Positions 1 through 6,390 of a DNA stretch of 8,217 nucleotides are shown here, one piece after another. This DNA is from Gammaproteobacteria bacterium CG22_combo_CG10-13_8_21_14_all_40_8 (GTDB taxonomy: Bacteria > Pseudomonadota > Gammaproteobacteria > Enterobacterales > GCA-002770795): NCBI GenBank assembly GCA_002770795.1, contig PCTP01000125.1, positions 763-8,979 of the forward strand, in the 5' to 3' direction. The position numbers and the translations under genes were made by a program. The first letter of the stretch is position 1. The number at the start of each line of letters is the position of its first letter. The notes beneath the pieces are model-generated. The model saw only the letters and a program-made list of their open reading frames with translations, did not search any database and was not told the DNA's origin.

Positions 1-548
1 CTAGAAGGATATACTCTATCAAGACCCGTCCCCATAACAGCAATAGTGAATTGATTTTGTTGCAAAGCACCTCGATGAGCCGCACTATCAATTCCTAAAG
101 CCATGCCACTTGTGATCACAAGCCCTATATTTGCCAGTTCTGCAGCAAAGCTGCAGGAATTTTTAGCGCCCTGATAACTCGGGTTTCTCGAGCCTACAAT
201 GGCAATCTGCGGCATAGATAATAGCAGAGGATTTCCTTGTAAATAAAGCACTAATGGTGCATTAATTGTTTGTTTGAGTAACACAGGATACAAGGGATCT
301 TGTTGGCTAATAATATATCGATTAGTCGCTTGTTGACACCAGTCGATATCTTTTTGAATATTATCGGTCTGGGAGGATTTTAGGTAAGCAATACTTTTTT
401 CTGAAAGATTCCATTGTGTTAGCTGTGATCTAGAGGCTAAAACAATTTCTTCCGGCCCAGCAACATGCTCCAGTAATTGCTCAATCTCAGATGTTTTCAA
501 CCCTGGACAGTGGTGGAGTTGCAACCAATATGGAATGGTTTTGTGCAT
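1..548 (-). CDS. dprA: DNA processing protein DprA (Smf), N-terminal part, cut by window edge
   Basis: DprA binds incoming single-stranded DNA in the cytoplasm during natural transformation and loads RecA on it. The visible 182 codons run off the left edge, so the C-terminal part of the Rossmann domain and any winged-helix DML1 domain are missing here. Residues 1 to about 65 fit the helical SAM-like N-terminal domain. The DprA Rossmann fold follows, with IAIVGSR near residues 115-121, SGMALGIDSAAHRGAL at 147-162 and GTGLDRVYP at 173-181; these are the family's signature motifs for phosphate or DNA binding. The ATG at 546-548 is chosen because AAGGAGG lies 5 nt upstream and the protein then starts at the usual distance from the fold. 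It lies downstream of tsaP on the same strand, as in Pseudomonas. The reading frame is open throughout with no sign of decay. Family assignment is very secure; competence of this organism is inference. Confidence 0.95.
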   Translation of the reverse strand, partial: MHKTIPYWLQLHHCPGLKTSEIEQLLEHVAGPEEIVLASRSQLTQWNLSEKSIAYLKSSQTDNIQKDIDWCQQATNRYIISQQDPLYPVLLKQTINAPLVLYLQGNPLLLSMPQIAIVGSRNPSYQGAKNSCSFAAELANIGLVITSGMALGIDSAAHRGALQQNQFTIAVMGTGLDRVYPS

Positions 549-553
549 GATTT

Positions 554-560
554 CCTCCTT
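554..560 (-). promoter_or_regulatory. Strong Shine-Dalgarno of dprA
   Basis: On the minus strand the bases read AAGGAGG, a near-perfect match to the 16S rRNA anti-Shine-Dalgarno sequence, 5 nt before the dprA ATG. It fixes the start codon. It suggests dprA is translated independently of tsaP, and contrasts with the weak sites in front of def and fmt. Confidence 0.8.
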
Positions 561-568
561 GAAATCAG

Positions 569-599
569 AGCCCAAATTAAGATGGATTCAATTTGGGCT
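569..599 (-). terminator. Hairpin between tsaP and dprA, possible terminator or attenuator
   Basis: A perfect 10-bp inverted repeat, AGCCCAAATT and AATTTGGGCT, flanks an 11-nt loop. It begins about 21 nt beyond the tsaP stop and ends 8 nt before the dprA Shine-Dalgarno. In the minus-strand transcript the 3' flank is CTGATTTC, which is a poor U-tract, so full termination is doubtful; partial attenuation or an RNA-stabilising 3' structure is equally possible. In the plus direction the flank ATTTTAT is richer in T, but no plus-strand gene ends here. The hairpin is seen directly; the function is inferred. Confidence 0.5.
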
Positions 600-620
600 A
601 TTTTATGTCATGAAAATTGT

Positions 621-1724
621 TTAATAAGGATTTTTCACTCTATCTAAAATGTATAAAGGGCGAGTGGCATTCACTACTAGAGCCAAACTCACTTTTTCAA
701 AGGTTCTAAAAACCATCACATCACCCGCCTCTTCATCTGGCAGAGTCACAAGATCTTTTTTATTTCCGCCTTTAAACGTGTCACCGACCTCTCTTAAAAT
801 ACTGTAATTATCACCATTCCTGCGTCTTTCTCTAGACACAGCATCTTTCACGATCGCCCCCTTGTGCCAAACTGTGAGCACATGGCCGACTTCAACACCT
901 TCTCTTGTTCCTCTATTTATGACCACAACATTATATTGTCCAATTTGAGTTACGCCTTCGTAAACTGATAATATTTGTCCTTCGATATCAGAACCAGAAC
1001 GGTGAGGGAAGAAATAAGGAAGCAAATAATCCTGTTTGACAGGCATCAAACGATCACCGGCTCGACTCTCTTCCACTGACTTGGTAATATCAAAGGTGCT
1101 AGGATCACCTAATCTGACCAGATCAGCTTCACCTAAATGAACGGCTTCAAAACCCAAAAACTCGCTCGTTACAGGATCGATAAATTCTTTACCTTTTCTA
1201 AATAAGGCATACCCCGTTTGGACATTAGCTTGATCAACGTCTCTAGCATAGAATCTAGTCCCCTGGGAAGCCACGAGATGTTCACCATCGGTTGCGACTA
1301 AGTATGGCGCGGTATCAAGCTCTTTTTCACTCACGACCCTAGCACCTACCAAGAAGGGCTTGATAACCGCCAATGGTAATGAATAGATAGCCTCACCACG
1401 AGACACCTCTCTCACCTTTGGAGATAGCTTAATCACACCATTGTTCAGAACAATCTGTGGTTTTCCATCAATGTATACCAAGCTCAACACATCACCAGGA
1501 TAGATAAGGTGAGGATTGCTGATTTGTGGATTGGCTTGCCATATTTCAGGCCACAACCAAGGTTTTGATAAAAACATCGCTGAGATATCCCACAGGGTAT
1601 CGGATTTTTTGACGACGTAAACATCTGGATGATTGGGTTTTAATTCTACTTCAGCACGAGCGTTAAAGGTCATTGTGCTAAAAATCACTAGAGCCCAAAG
1701 TATTCGAGAGAGCCATATTTTCAT
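621..1724 (-). CDS. tsaP: LysM-domain periplasmic protein, TsaP-type (type IV pilus secretin-associated)
   Basis: This 367-residue exported protein has a classical signal peptide (basic MKIWLSR, hydrophobic core to about residue 20, probable cleavage after ARA at 22-24). A LysM peptidoglycan-binding domain follows at about 35-82: YVVKKSDTLWDIS, then NP...NPHLIYPGDVL. The rest resembles the TsaP/PA0020 architecture, with a conserved C-terminal block near residues 262-285 (VVVINRGTREGVEVGHVL). In Neisseria, TsaP links the PilQ secretin ring to peptidoglycan. The neighbours support the assignment: dprA lies downstream and def is divergent, the order known for the Pseudomonas homologue PA0020. 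The ATG at 1722-1724 is preceded by a modest GGGA about 8 nt away and gives a complete signal peptide. Without pil genes in view the pilus role is by homology only; many genomes label this family simply as a LysM protein. No acylated cysteine follows the signal peptide, so it is not a lipoprotein. Confidence 0.85.
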   Translation of the reverse strand: MKIWLSRILWALVIFSTMTFNARAEVELKPNHPDVYVVKKSDTLWDISAMFLSKPWLWPEIWQANPQISNPHLIYPGDVLSLVYIDGKPQIVLNNGVIKLSPKVREVSRGEAIYSLPLAVIKPFLVGARVVSEKELDTAPYLVATDGEHLVASQGTRFYARDVDQANVQTGYALFRKGKEFIDPVTSEFLGFEAVHLGEADLVRLGDPSTFDITKSVEESRAGDRLMPVKQDYLLPYFFPHRSGSDIEGQILSVYEGVTQIGQYNVVVINRGTREGVEVGHVLTVWHKGAIVKDAVSRERRRNGDNYSILREVGDTFKGGNKKDLVTLPDEEAGDVMVFRTFEKVSLALVVNATRPLYILDRVKNPY

Positions 1725-1762
1725 TGATTTAATCCCTAGTTACTTACCTTGAAACTGAATTT

Positions 1763-1791
1763 ATCATAGTTGCTATGAACAATGTCATAAA
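1763..1791 (-). promoter_or_regulatory. Candidate sigma-70 promoter for tsaP
   Basis: On the minus strand a good -10 hexamer, TATGAT (1763-1768), lies 17 bp downstream of TTTATG (1786-1791), which is a weak -35. Transcription would start near 1756 and give a leader of about 32 nt. The -35 falls inside the 12-bp tandem repeat, whose copies offer further TTGTTT hexamers at poorer spacing (20 bp). This is a pattern match only. Confidence 0.4.
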
Positions 1792-1832
1792 CAATGTCAT
1801 AAACAATGTCATAAACAATGTTTTGAACAATT
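1777..1832. repeat. 12-bp tandem repeat, about four and a half copies
   Basis: Consecutive 12-mers start at 1777 (GAACAATGTCAT), 1789 and 1801 (both AAACAATGTCAT), and 1813 (AAACAATGTTTT). A degenerate fifth copy begins GAACAATT at 1825. The array sits in the tsaP-def divergent spacer and overlaps the likely tsaP -35 region. Such arrays change copy number by slippage, and one unit is close to a helical turn, so they can also hold stacked protein sites. On the minus strand the unit reads ATGACATTGTTT. This creates a 22-codon frame (1812 down to 1744) beginning with three MTLF tetrapeptides, but it has no Shine-Dalgarno. Confidence 0.93.
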
Positions 1833-1851
1833 TACGCCACTTTTACACCAC
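1831..1851. repeat. Two-copy direct repeat TTTAC(G/A)CCAC at 11-bp spacing
   Basis: TTTACGCCAC at 1831-1840 and TTTACACCAC at 1842-1851 differ at one base and lie one helical turn apart, directly next to the 12-bp array. Two half-sites in the same orientation at this spacing resemble a tandem operator for a regulator binding one face of DNA. The repeat is visible in the sequence; the regulator is unknown. Confidence 0.6.
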
Positions 1852-1878
1852 ATTAGCAAAATTATAGTATGATCGGAT

Positions 1879-1904
1879 AGAATATGCAGAATATATCAGA
1901 ATAT
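1879..1904. repeat. Three phased AGAATAT direct repeats
   Basis: AGAATAT occurs at 1879-1885, 1888-1894 and 1898-1904, with start-to-start distances of 9 and 10 bp. The phasing places the copies on roughly the same face of the helix, about 100 bp before the def start and upstream of its best promoter match. This could be an activator site or simply AT-rich curvature. The surrounding DNA is AT-rich, so chance weighs against it to some extent. Confidence 0.55.
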
Positions 1905-1923
1905 TTTATCTTAACCTATTGTT

Positions 1924-1953
1924 GCGAAATGTTCGCTAAACAGTTGCCGAACA
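1924..1953. promoter_or_regulatory. Overlapping inverted repeats before the def promoter
   Basis: Two symmetric elements share bases. GCGAA-atg-TTCGC (1924-1936) is a 5-bp perfect dyad with a 3-nt centre. TGTTCG (1930-1935) pairs with CGAACA (1948-1953) across 12 nt. The second arm covers the proposed -35 at 1944-1949, the position expected of an operator. Both are short, so the regulatory role is inference. Confidence 0.4.
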
Positions 1954-1971
1954 ACATCTTAGCAGTAAAAT
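1944..1971 (+). promoter_or_regulatory. Candidate sigma-70 promoter for the def operon
   Basis: TTGCCG (1944-1949) and TAAAAT (1966-1971) are separated by 16 bp and match sigma-70 -35 and -10 consensus at four and five of six positions. Initiation near 1978 would give a leader of about 27 nt to the def ATG. A second, weaker pair is TTTACA (1842-1847) with TATAGT (1863-1868) at 15-bp spacing. Neither has been tested. Confidence 0.45.
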
Positions 1972-2004
1972 AGCAACAAATACTATAACAGACGTCACAC
2001 TCTT

Positions 2005-2535
2005 ATGGCTTTATTAAGAATTTTAGAATTTCCTGACCCTAGATTAAGAACCATCGCTATGCCAGTCAAGCAAATTGATGAAAAAATTGTCAAAATCGCT
2101 GAAGATATGCTGGAAACGATGTACCATGCACCGGGCATCGGGCTGGCCGCAACTCAGGTCAATATTCATCAGCGCATTGTGGTGATTGATGTTTCTCATG
2201 ACAACAATGAACCATTAATCTTGATTAACCCCAAAATTATTCAATTAGCGGGTGTCGAAACCATGGAAGAAGGTTGTTTGTCGTTTCCCGAAACATACGT
2301 TTCTGTGGAAAGAGCTGAGGCCGTCACCATTGAAGCTTTGGATATAGAGGGCAACTTATTTCAATTAGCAGCGGATGGTTTACTGGCTGTGTGTATACAA
2401 CATGAAATAGATCATTTAGAAGGTAAAATGTTGATCGATTATGTCAGTCCTTTAAAAAGAAACCGTATTCGTCAGACATTGACCAAACGTCAACGCTTAT
2501 TAGAAAAAGAAAATGATGCTAACGGCACCAGTTAA
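2005..2535 (+). CDS. def: Peptide deformylase
   Basis: Def removes the formyl group from the N-terminal methionine of nascent proteins at the ribosome exit, using an iron-type metal centre. All three signature motifs are intact in the 176-residue chain: GIGLAATQ at 44-51, EGCLSFP at 89-95 and QHEIDHLEG at 132-140. C91, H133 and H137 are therefore the metal ligands and E134 the catalytic base. Length is close to the 169 residues of the E. coli enzyme, with a short basic C-terminal tail. It is the first gene of the rightward cluster, 49 nt before fmt, which makes the formyl-Met-tRNA whose product Def later processes. No Shine-Dalgarno is evident in GACGTCACACTCTT just before the ATG, so initiation may rely on a weakly structured leader. 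The N-terminal MALLRILEFPDPRLR matches the family start, so the ATG is secure. Confidence 0.97.
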   Translation: MALLRILEFPDPRLRTIAMPVKQIDEKIVKIAEDMLETMYHAPGIGLAATQVNIHQRIVVIDVSHDNNEPLILINPKIIQLAGVETMEEGCLSFPETYVSVERAEAVTIEALDIEGNLFQLAADGLLAVCIQHEIDHLEGKMLIDYVSPLKRNRIRQTLTKRQRLLEKENDANGTS

Positions 2536-2584
2536 ACCTTAAGATGATAACGCCTATCCACCTTCTTGCTGAGAAACGACCAAT

Positions 2585-3556
2585 TTGACATCCACATCAG
2601 ATACTTACATTGATTTTCCTAGCATTATTTTCGCTGGAACCCCCGAATTTGCGGCTATTCATTTAAAAGCTTTGATCGATTCTGGCTGCCCCATTCAAGG
2701 GGTTTATACTCAACCAGACCGTCGAGCAGGGCGAGGTAAGAAACTGAGTCCCTCTCCTGTTAAATTGTTGGCACTGGAACATAATATTCCCGTTTACCAA
2801 CCTGAATCTTTTAAAGACAACGATGCCCAACAGCAATTACAGCAACTCCATCCAGATTTAATGATTGTGGTGGCCTACGGTTTGATTTTACCAGAAGCCG
2901 TTCTCAACACGCCAAAACTGGGTTGTGTCAATATGCATGGTTCACTTTTACCAAGATGGCGTGGTGCCGCGCCCATCCAAAGGGCAATAGAGGCAGGCGA
3001 TACCACAACTGGCGTCTGTTTAATGCAACTAGAATCTGGTTTAGACACTGGCCCTGTACTTGCCAGTGCCACATTACCGATTCTGGACACAGATAATGCC
3101 TCTGATCTCCATGATCGGATGGCTCAGATTAGCGCTCAATTGTTATTGGATAATTTAACCCAATTACTCCAGCGTGAGTTAACACCCGTACCACAAGATC
3201 ACGCCAAAGCGACCTACGCCCATAAATTACTCAAAGATCAAGCACGAGTTAACTGGCAGAAACCAGCAACAGAACTCGCTTTGCTCATTAGAGCATTCAA
3301 TCCTTGGCCTGTTTGTTTTTTTCCTCTAGATTCCAACAATATTCGCATTTGGAAAGCTAAAGCATTATCAGAACCTTCCTCCAGCTCAACGCCTGGTACT
3401 ATTTTGAAAATCGATCAGGAAGGTATGGATGTGAAAACCGCGCAAGGACTTTTAAGAATTGAAACACTACAACTTCCAGGAAAAAACCCCATGCCTATTG
3501 CTGATATTCTTCGAGGAAATCCTCATAAATTTCAATTAGATCAAATTTTAGAATGA
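2585..3556 (+). CDS. fmt: Methionyl-tRNA formyltransferase, probable TTG start
   Basis: Fmt transfers a formyl group from 10-formyl-tetrahydrofolate to initiator Met-tRNA. The N-terminal formyltransferase fold shows IIFAGTPEFAA at 14-24, the loop RRAGRGKKLSPSPVK at 46-60, NMHGSLLPRWRGAAPIQR at 116-133 and ESGLDTG at 150-156. Catalytic N116, H118 and D154 correspond to E. coli N106, H108 and D144. The C-terminal tRNA-binding domain follows from about residue 215 (AFNPWP, IRIWKA). No ATG lies between the in-frame TGA at 2570-2572 and the conserved core. TTG at 2585 is the best start, with a weak GAG-type site about 9 nt upstream and a short N-terminal tail of 13 residues. An ATT start nearer IIFAGTP cannot be excluded. 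It shares a 4-nt ATGA overlap with rsmB. At 323 residues the length is near the E. coli 315. Confidence 0.96.
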   Translation: MTSTSDTYIDFPSIIFAGTPEFAAIHLKALIDSGCPIQGVYTQPDRRAGRGKKLSPSPVKLLALEHNIPVYQPESFKDNDAQQQLQQLHPDLMIVVAYGLILPEAVLNTPKLGCVNMHGSLLPRWRGAAPIQRAIEAGDTTTGVCLMQLESGLDTGPVLASATLPILDTDNASDLHDRMAQISAQLLLDNLTQLLQRELTPVPQDHAKATYAHKLLKDQARVNWQKPATELALLIRAFNPWPVCFFPLDSNNIRIWKAKALSEPSSSSTPGTILKIDQEGMDVKTAQGLLRIETLQLPGKNPMPIADILRGNPHKFQLDQILE

Positions 3557-4938
3557 GTAAAAATCTTCGCGCAACTGCAGCCATCATCATTGCAAAGGTA
3601 GCCTATTCACATCAATCGTTGACACAAACCTTTGAACAGTACGCCAAGGCCTTGTCAGGTGAGAATGCGAGTTTGGTCAAAGCCTTATGTTTTGGCACAT
3701 TGAGATTCTTCCCAAGATTTGAAGCACTGATGGACAATGCCATGAGCCGTCCCATAAAAAAAACCGAAGGGGAATTAAGAGCCCTGATTGCAGTGGGTAT
3801 TTACCAATTATTGGATAGCAGAATTCCCGCTCATGCCGCGATTTCTGAAACAGTTGACGCAAGCCTAATACTCAAAAAAAAATGGGCTAAGGGATTGGTT
3901 AATGCACTGCTTCGACGAGTTCAAAGAGAACCTGAATGGTGTATAACTCAATTCAATAAAACGGAGACTGCCCAATATTGCTTTCCCGAATGGTTAATAA
4001 AAACCATCAAAAAAGACTGGCCAGAAACATGGCGCTCTGTTTTAGAAGAAAGCAACCTCCAGGCTCCGATGGTTTTACGCGTCAATTGCAACCAGTCTAA
4101 CCCAGAGAAATATAAAGAACTTCTTCAAGAACTAGATATCGAATCCACAACACATGCCTTAGCGAAAGATGCTCTGGTGATGGCTCATCCAGTCAATGTG
4201 GAAAAATTACCCGGATTTTTCGAGGGTCTAGTCTCGATACAAGATGCTGCACCTCAATTAAGTGCTGATTTCCTCGATCTTAAACCCAATCATCGTGTAT
4301 TAGACGCTTGTGCAGCGCCGGGTGGAAAAACTGGTCACATACTAGAACGTCAACCGAGTATTCATTGCGTTGCTTTGGATGTCGATGAAATTCGCCTTAG
4401 AAAGGTGGAAAATAATCTCAGGCGACTTGGCCTGAAAGCACAATGTATCGCCGCAGATGCGGCTCAATTGGATACCTGGTGGGATGGCGTGTTATTTGAT
4501 CGCATCTTATTAGATGCTCCATGTTCTGGAACTGGAGTGATTCGACGTCATCCAGATATCAAACTACTAAGGAAAGCTGCCGATATTCAACAAACTCAGT
4601 TAATCCAAAAAGCATTATTAGAACAACTTTGGAAAACACTAAAGCCTGGTGGCCGCTTGGTTTATTCCACTTGCTCTATTATCCATCAAGAAAATGAGCA
4701 TCAAATTGTTACTTTTATGAAGAAAAACCCAGACGCAGAAATTATCCAGCCAAAGAGTAACCTCATATTGTCATTGCAAAATGAACCACCAAAGGATAAT
4801 CTCAACGCACAATTGGGTTGGCAAATTGCTCCAGGATGGAATCAAATGGATGGGTTCTTCTATGCGATATTATGTAAGCGTTCAGATGAGATGCCCTCGT
4901 TTAAAGTGCAGCAACATTCCCCAACGGGAGAAAACTAA
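3553..4938 (+). CDS. rsmB: 16S rRNA (cytosine(967)-C5)-methyltransferase RsmB
   Basis: RsmB (Sun/Fmu) methylates C967 of 16S rRNA with S-adenosylmethionine. Residues 1 to about 140 form the NusB-like RNA-binding domain, including the conserved stretch HAAISETVDASLILKK and WAKGLVNALLRR. The Rossmann methyltransferase domain carries motif I LDACAAPGGKTG at 250-261, motif IV DAPCSGTG at 321-328 with C324, and motif VI YSTCSI at 371-376 with C374. The two cysteines match E. coli C325 (product release) and C374 matches the nucleophile C375. The chain ends after the family's usual DGFFYA..L with about 18 extra polar residues (SDEMPSFKV...), giving 461 residues against 429 in E. coli. Its ATG overlaps the fmt stop as ATGA, so translation is probably coupled. 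Runs of A8 (3756-3763) and A9 (3874-3882) lie in the first domain. Confidence 0.97.
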   Translation: MSKNLRATAAIIIAKVAYSHQSLTQTFEQYAKALSGENASLVKALCFGTLRFFPRFEALMDNAMSRPIKKTEGELRALIAVGIYQLLDSRIPAHAAISETVDASLILKKKWAKGLVNALLRRVQREPEWCITQFNKTETAQYCFPEWLIKTIKKDWPETWRSVLEESNLQAPMVLRVNCNQSNPEKYKELLQELDIESTTHALAKDALVMAHPVNVEKLPGFFEGLVSIQDAAPQLSADFLDLKPNHRVLDACAAPGGKTGHILERQPSIHCVALDVDEIRLRKVENNLRRLGLKAQCIAADAAQLDTWWDGVLFDRILLDAPCSGTGVIRRHPDIKLLRKAADIQQTQLIQKALLEQLWKTLKPGGRLVYSTCSIIHQENEHQIVTFMKKNPDAEIIQPKSNLILSLQNEPPKDNLNAQLGWQIAPGWNQMDGFFYAILCKRSDEMPSFKVQQHSPTGEN

Positions 4939-4940
4939 GT

Positions 4941-6317
4941 ATGAAAATCATCATATTAGGCGCTGGCCAAGTCGGTGGAACATTGGCACAAAATCTGACC
5001 TCAGAAGCTAATGATATTACTGTGGTCGATGAAAATCAGGCTCAACTCACGGAACTGGCTGAACATCTTGATATTCAAACTATTTGTGGAAACGGCGCTC
5101 ACCCTTCAGTGCTTCAAAAAGCAGGGATTGAAGATGCAGAGTTATTAATTGCCGTCACCAATAGTGATGAAATTAATATTATTGCTTGTCATATTTCTCA
5201 CCATTTATTTCATGTGTCAAAAAAAATTGCTCGCGTGCGTTCTCACCAATATCTCAATTTTTCCAAACAGCTTTTTAACAAACAGGTTTTCCCTGTGGAC
5301 GTCATTATCAGTCCAGAGCAGGTTGTCACAGATTATATTATTCGCCTAATTGAACATCCAGGTGCATTACAGGTGCTGGATTTTGCAGGCGGTTTGGTGC
5401 AACTCGTCGCCATTAGAGCCTATTATGGAGGACCTATGGTGGGTAACGCCATCTCCTCACTCAAACAGCACATGCCAACCATTGAAAGTCGTGTCGCCGC
5501 CATCTATCGCCGTGGTCGCCCTATCATGCCCTCAGGAGAAACTGTGATTGAAGCAGATGATGAAGTTTTCTTCATCGCCGCCCCACAACACATACGAATG
5601 GTTATGGGAGAACTACAACGGTTGGATAAACCCTATAAAAACATTGTTATTGCAGGGGGGGGGCATATTGGCGAAGGACTCGCTCGACAGCTCGAAGGCG
5701 AACATAACGTCAAGCTCATTGAACGTGGAGAACAAAGAGCCGATCAACTTTCAAGACGATTAAGCAAAACTTTGGTATTACAGGGAGACTCTTCCGATCA
5801 AGAAATGCTGAAAGATGAGAACATCGATCAATTAGGTCTCTTTATTGCCGTTACCAACAATGATGCAGCCAACATTATGTCAGCATTGTTAGCTAAAAAA
5901 ATGGGCGTGAGCAAAACCATGGTTTTAATCAATCGCACAGAGTTTTTAGACTTGGTGGACTCTGATAAAATTGATATCGCTATATCTCCCCAGCAAGCAA
6001 CCACCAGTAGTTTGCTCACTCATATTCGCCGCGGAGATGTAACCACAGTATACTCTCTTAGAAATGGGGCTGCCGAAGCCATTGAAACCATTGCCCATGG
6101 CGATGAGCATAGCTCTAAGGTCGTCGGCAGAGCCATTGGTAATGTGACTTTGCCTCCTGGAACGACCATTGGAGCCATTGTAAGAGGTGAACAGGTTTTA
6201 ATTGCTCATGATAATATTGTCATTCAATCTGAGGATCACGTCATTCTCTTTATGGTTGATAAAAGTGTTATTAATCAGGTTGAGAATCTCTTCCAAGTGG
6301 ATATTACCTTCCTATGA
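4941..6317 (+). CDS. trkA: Trk potassium uptake system NAD-binding regulatory subunit TrkA
   Basis: TrkA is the peripheral cytoplasmic gating subunit that binds NAD(H) and docks on the TrkH channel. The protein is two tandem RCK units: TrkA-N with GAGQVGG at 7-13 and the acidic VVDEN at 28-32, a TrkA-C half to about 230, then a second TrkA-N with AGGGHIG at 238-244 followed by TrkA-C (NVTLPPGTTIGAIVRGE). Its 458 residues equal the E. coli length. The ATG lies 2 nt after the rsmB stop, with GGGAG inside the rsmB end at about 10-nt spacing. The glycines of the second nucleotide loop (239-241) are all GGG codons, forming an unbroken G9 tract at 5655-5663; a one-base slip there would truncate the second RCK unit. 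The stop TGA overlaps a mini-ORF that leads to trkH. Confidence 0.97.
   Translation: MKIIILGAGQVGGTLAQNLTSEANDITVVDENQAQLTELAEHLDIQTICGNGAHPSVLQKAGIEDAELLIAVTNSDEINIIACHISHHLFHVSKKIARVRSHQYLNFSKQLFNKQVFPVDVIISPEQVVTDYIIRLIEHPGALQVLDFAGGLVQLVAIRAYYGGPMVGNAISSLKQHMPTIESRVAAIYRRGRPIMPSGETVIEADDEVFFIAAPQHIRMVMGELQRLDKPYKNIVIAGGGHIGEGLARQLEGEHNVKLIERGEQRADQLSRRLSKTLVLQGDSSDQEMLKDENIDQLGLFIAVTNNDAANIMSALLAKKMGVSKTMVLINRTEFLDLVDSDKIDIAISPQQATTSSLLTHIRRGDVTTVYSLRNGAAEAIETIAHGDEHSSKVVGRAIGNVTLPPGTTIGAIVRGEQVLIAHDNIVIQSEDHVILFMVDKSVINQVENLFQVDITFL
5655..5663. repeat. G9 homopolymer inside trkA
   Basis: Nine consecutive G encode three GGG glycine codons in the second GxGxxG loop of TrkA. In AT-leaning DNA this is out of character and is a typical substrate for polymerase slippage. 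It may equally be a sequencing or assembly weak point; the frame given here is intact. Confidence 0.9.
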
Positions 6318-6337
6318 GTCAGAAGGCCCCAATATGA
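6314..6337 (+). other. Seven-codon mini-ORF overlapping the trkA stop
   Basis: ATG at 6314-6316 overlaps the trkA TGA (6315-6317). The frame encodes MSQKAPI and stops at TGA 6335-6337, which itself overlaps the next ATG at 6334. It is too short to be a functional protein; it matters only as a possible reinitiation step towards trkH. The overlaps are directly visible; translation is inferred. Confidence 0.35.
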
Positions 6338-6390
6338 AACCATTTTTTTCAATCATGAGTGACTGTTATGCAACTCAGTCCAATCGCTAG
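6334..6390 (+). CDS. Eighteen-codon upstream ORF overlapping the trkH start
   Basis: The frame encodes MKPFFSIMSDCYATQSNR and ends at TAG 6388-6390, 20 nt inside trkH in a different frame. AGAAGG (6321-6326) lies 7 nt before its ATG, a better ribosome site than the one before the trkH ATG at 6368. Ribosomes loaded here could melt the leader and terminate close enough to reinitiate on trkH, or could compete with it. The peptide resembles no family I know, and conservation is unknown. Confidence 0.35.
   Translation: MKPFFSIMSDCYATQSNR

Noticed and set aside
1777..1832. 12-bp repeats as a CRISPR array or iterons
   Set aside because: The units are contiguous with no spacers and far too short for CRISPR. 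There is no rep gene or other plasmid feature to support iterons.
1725..2004. Repeat-rich AT-rich spacer as a replication origin
   Set aside because: The neighbouring genes are near oriC in Pseudomonas, but I see no TTATCCACA-type DnaA box cluster, and dnaA, dnaN, gidA and parAB are absent.
3756..3882. A8 and A9 runs in rsmB as phase-variation sites
   Set aside because: Poly-A runs of this length are common in AT-leaning coding DNA (another A8 lies in trkA at 5219-5226), so they stand out less than the G9 tract.
5149..5763. Three successive same-strand frames inside trkA
   Set aside because: They lie in an alternative frame of a fully conserved gene, are broken by stops and have no motif support.
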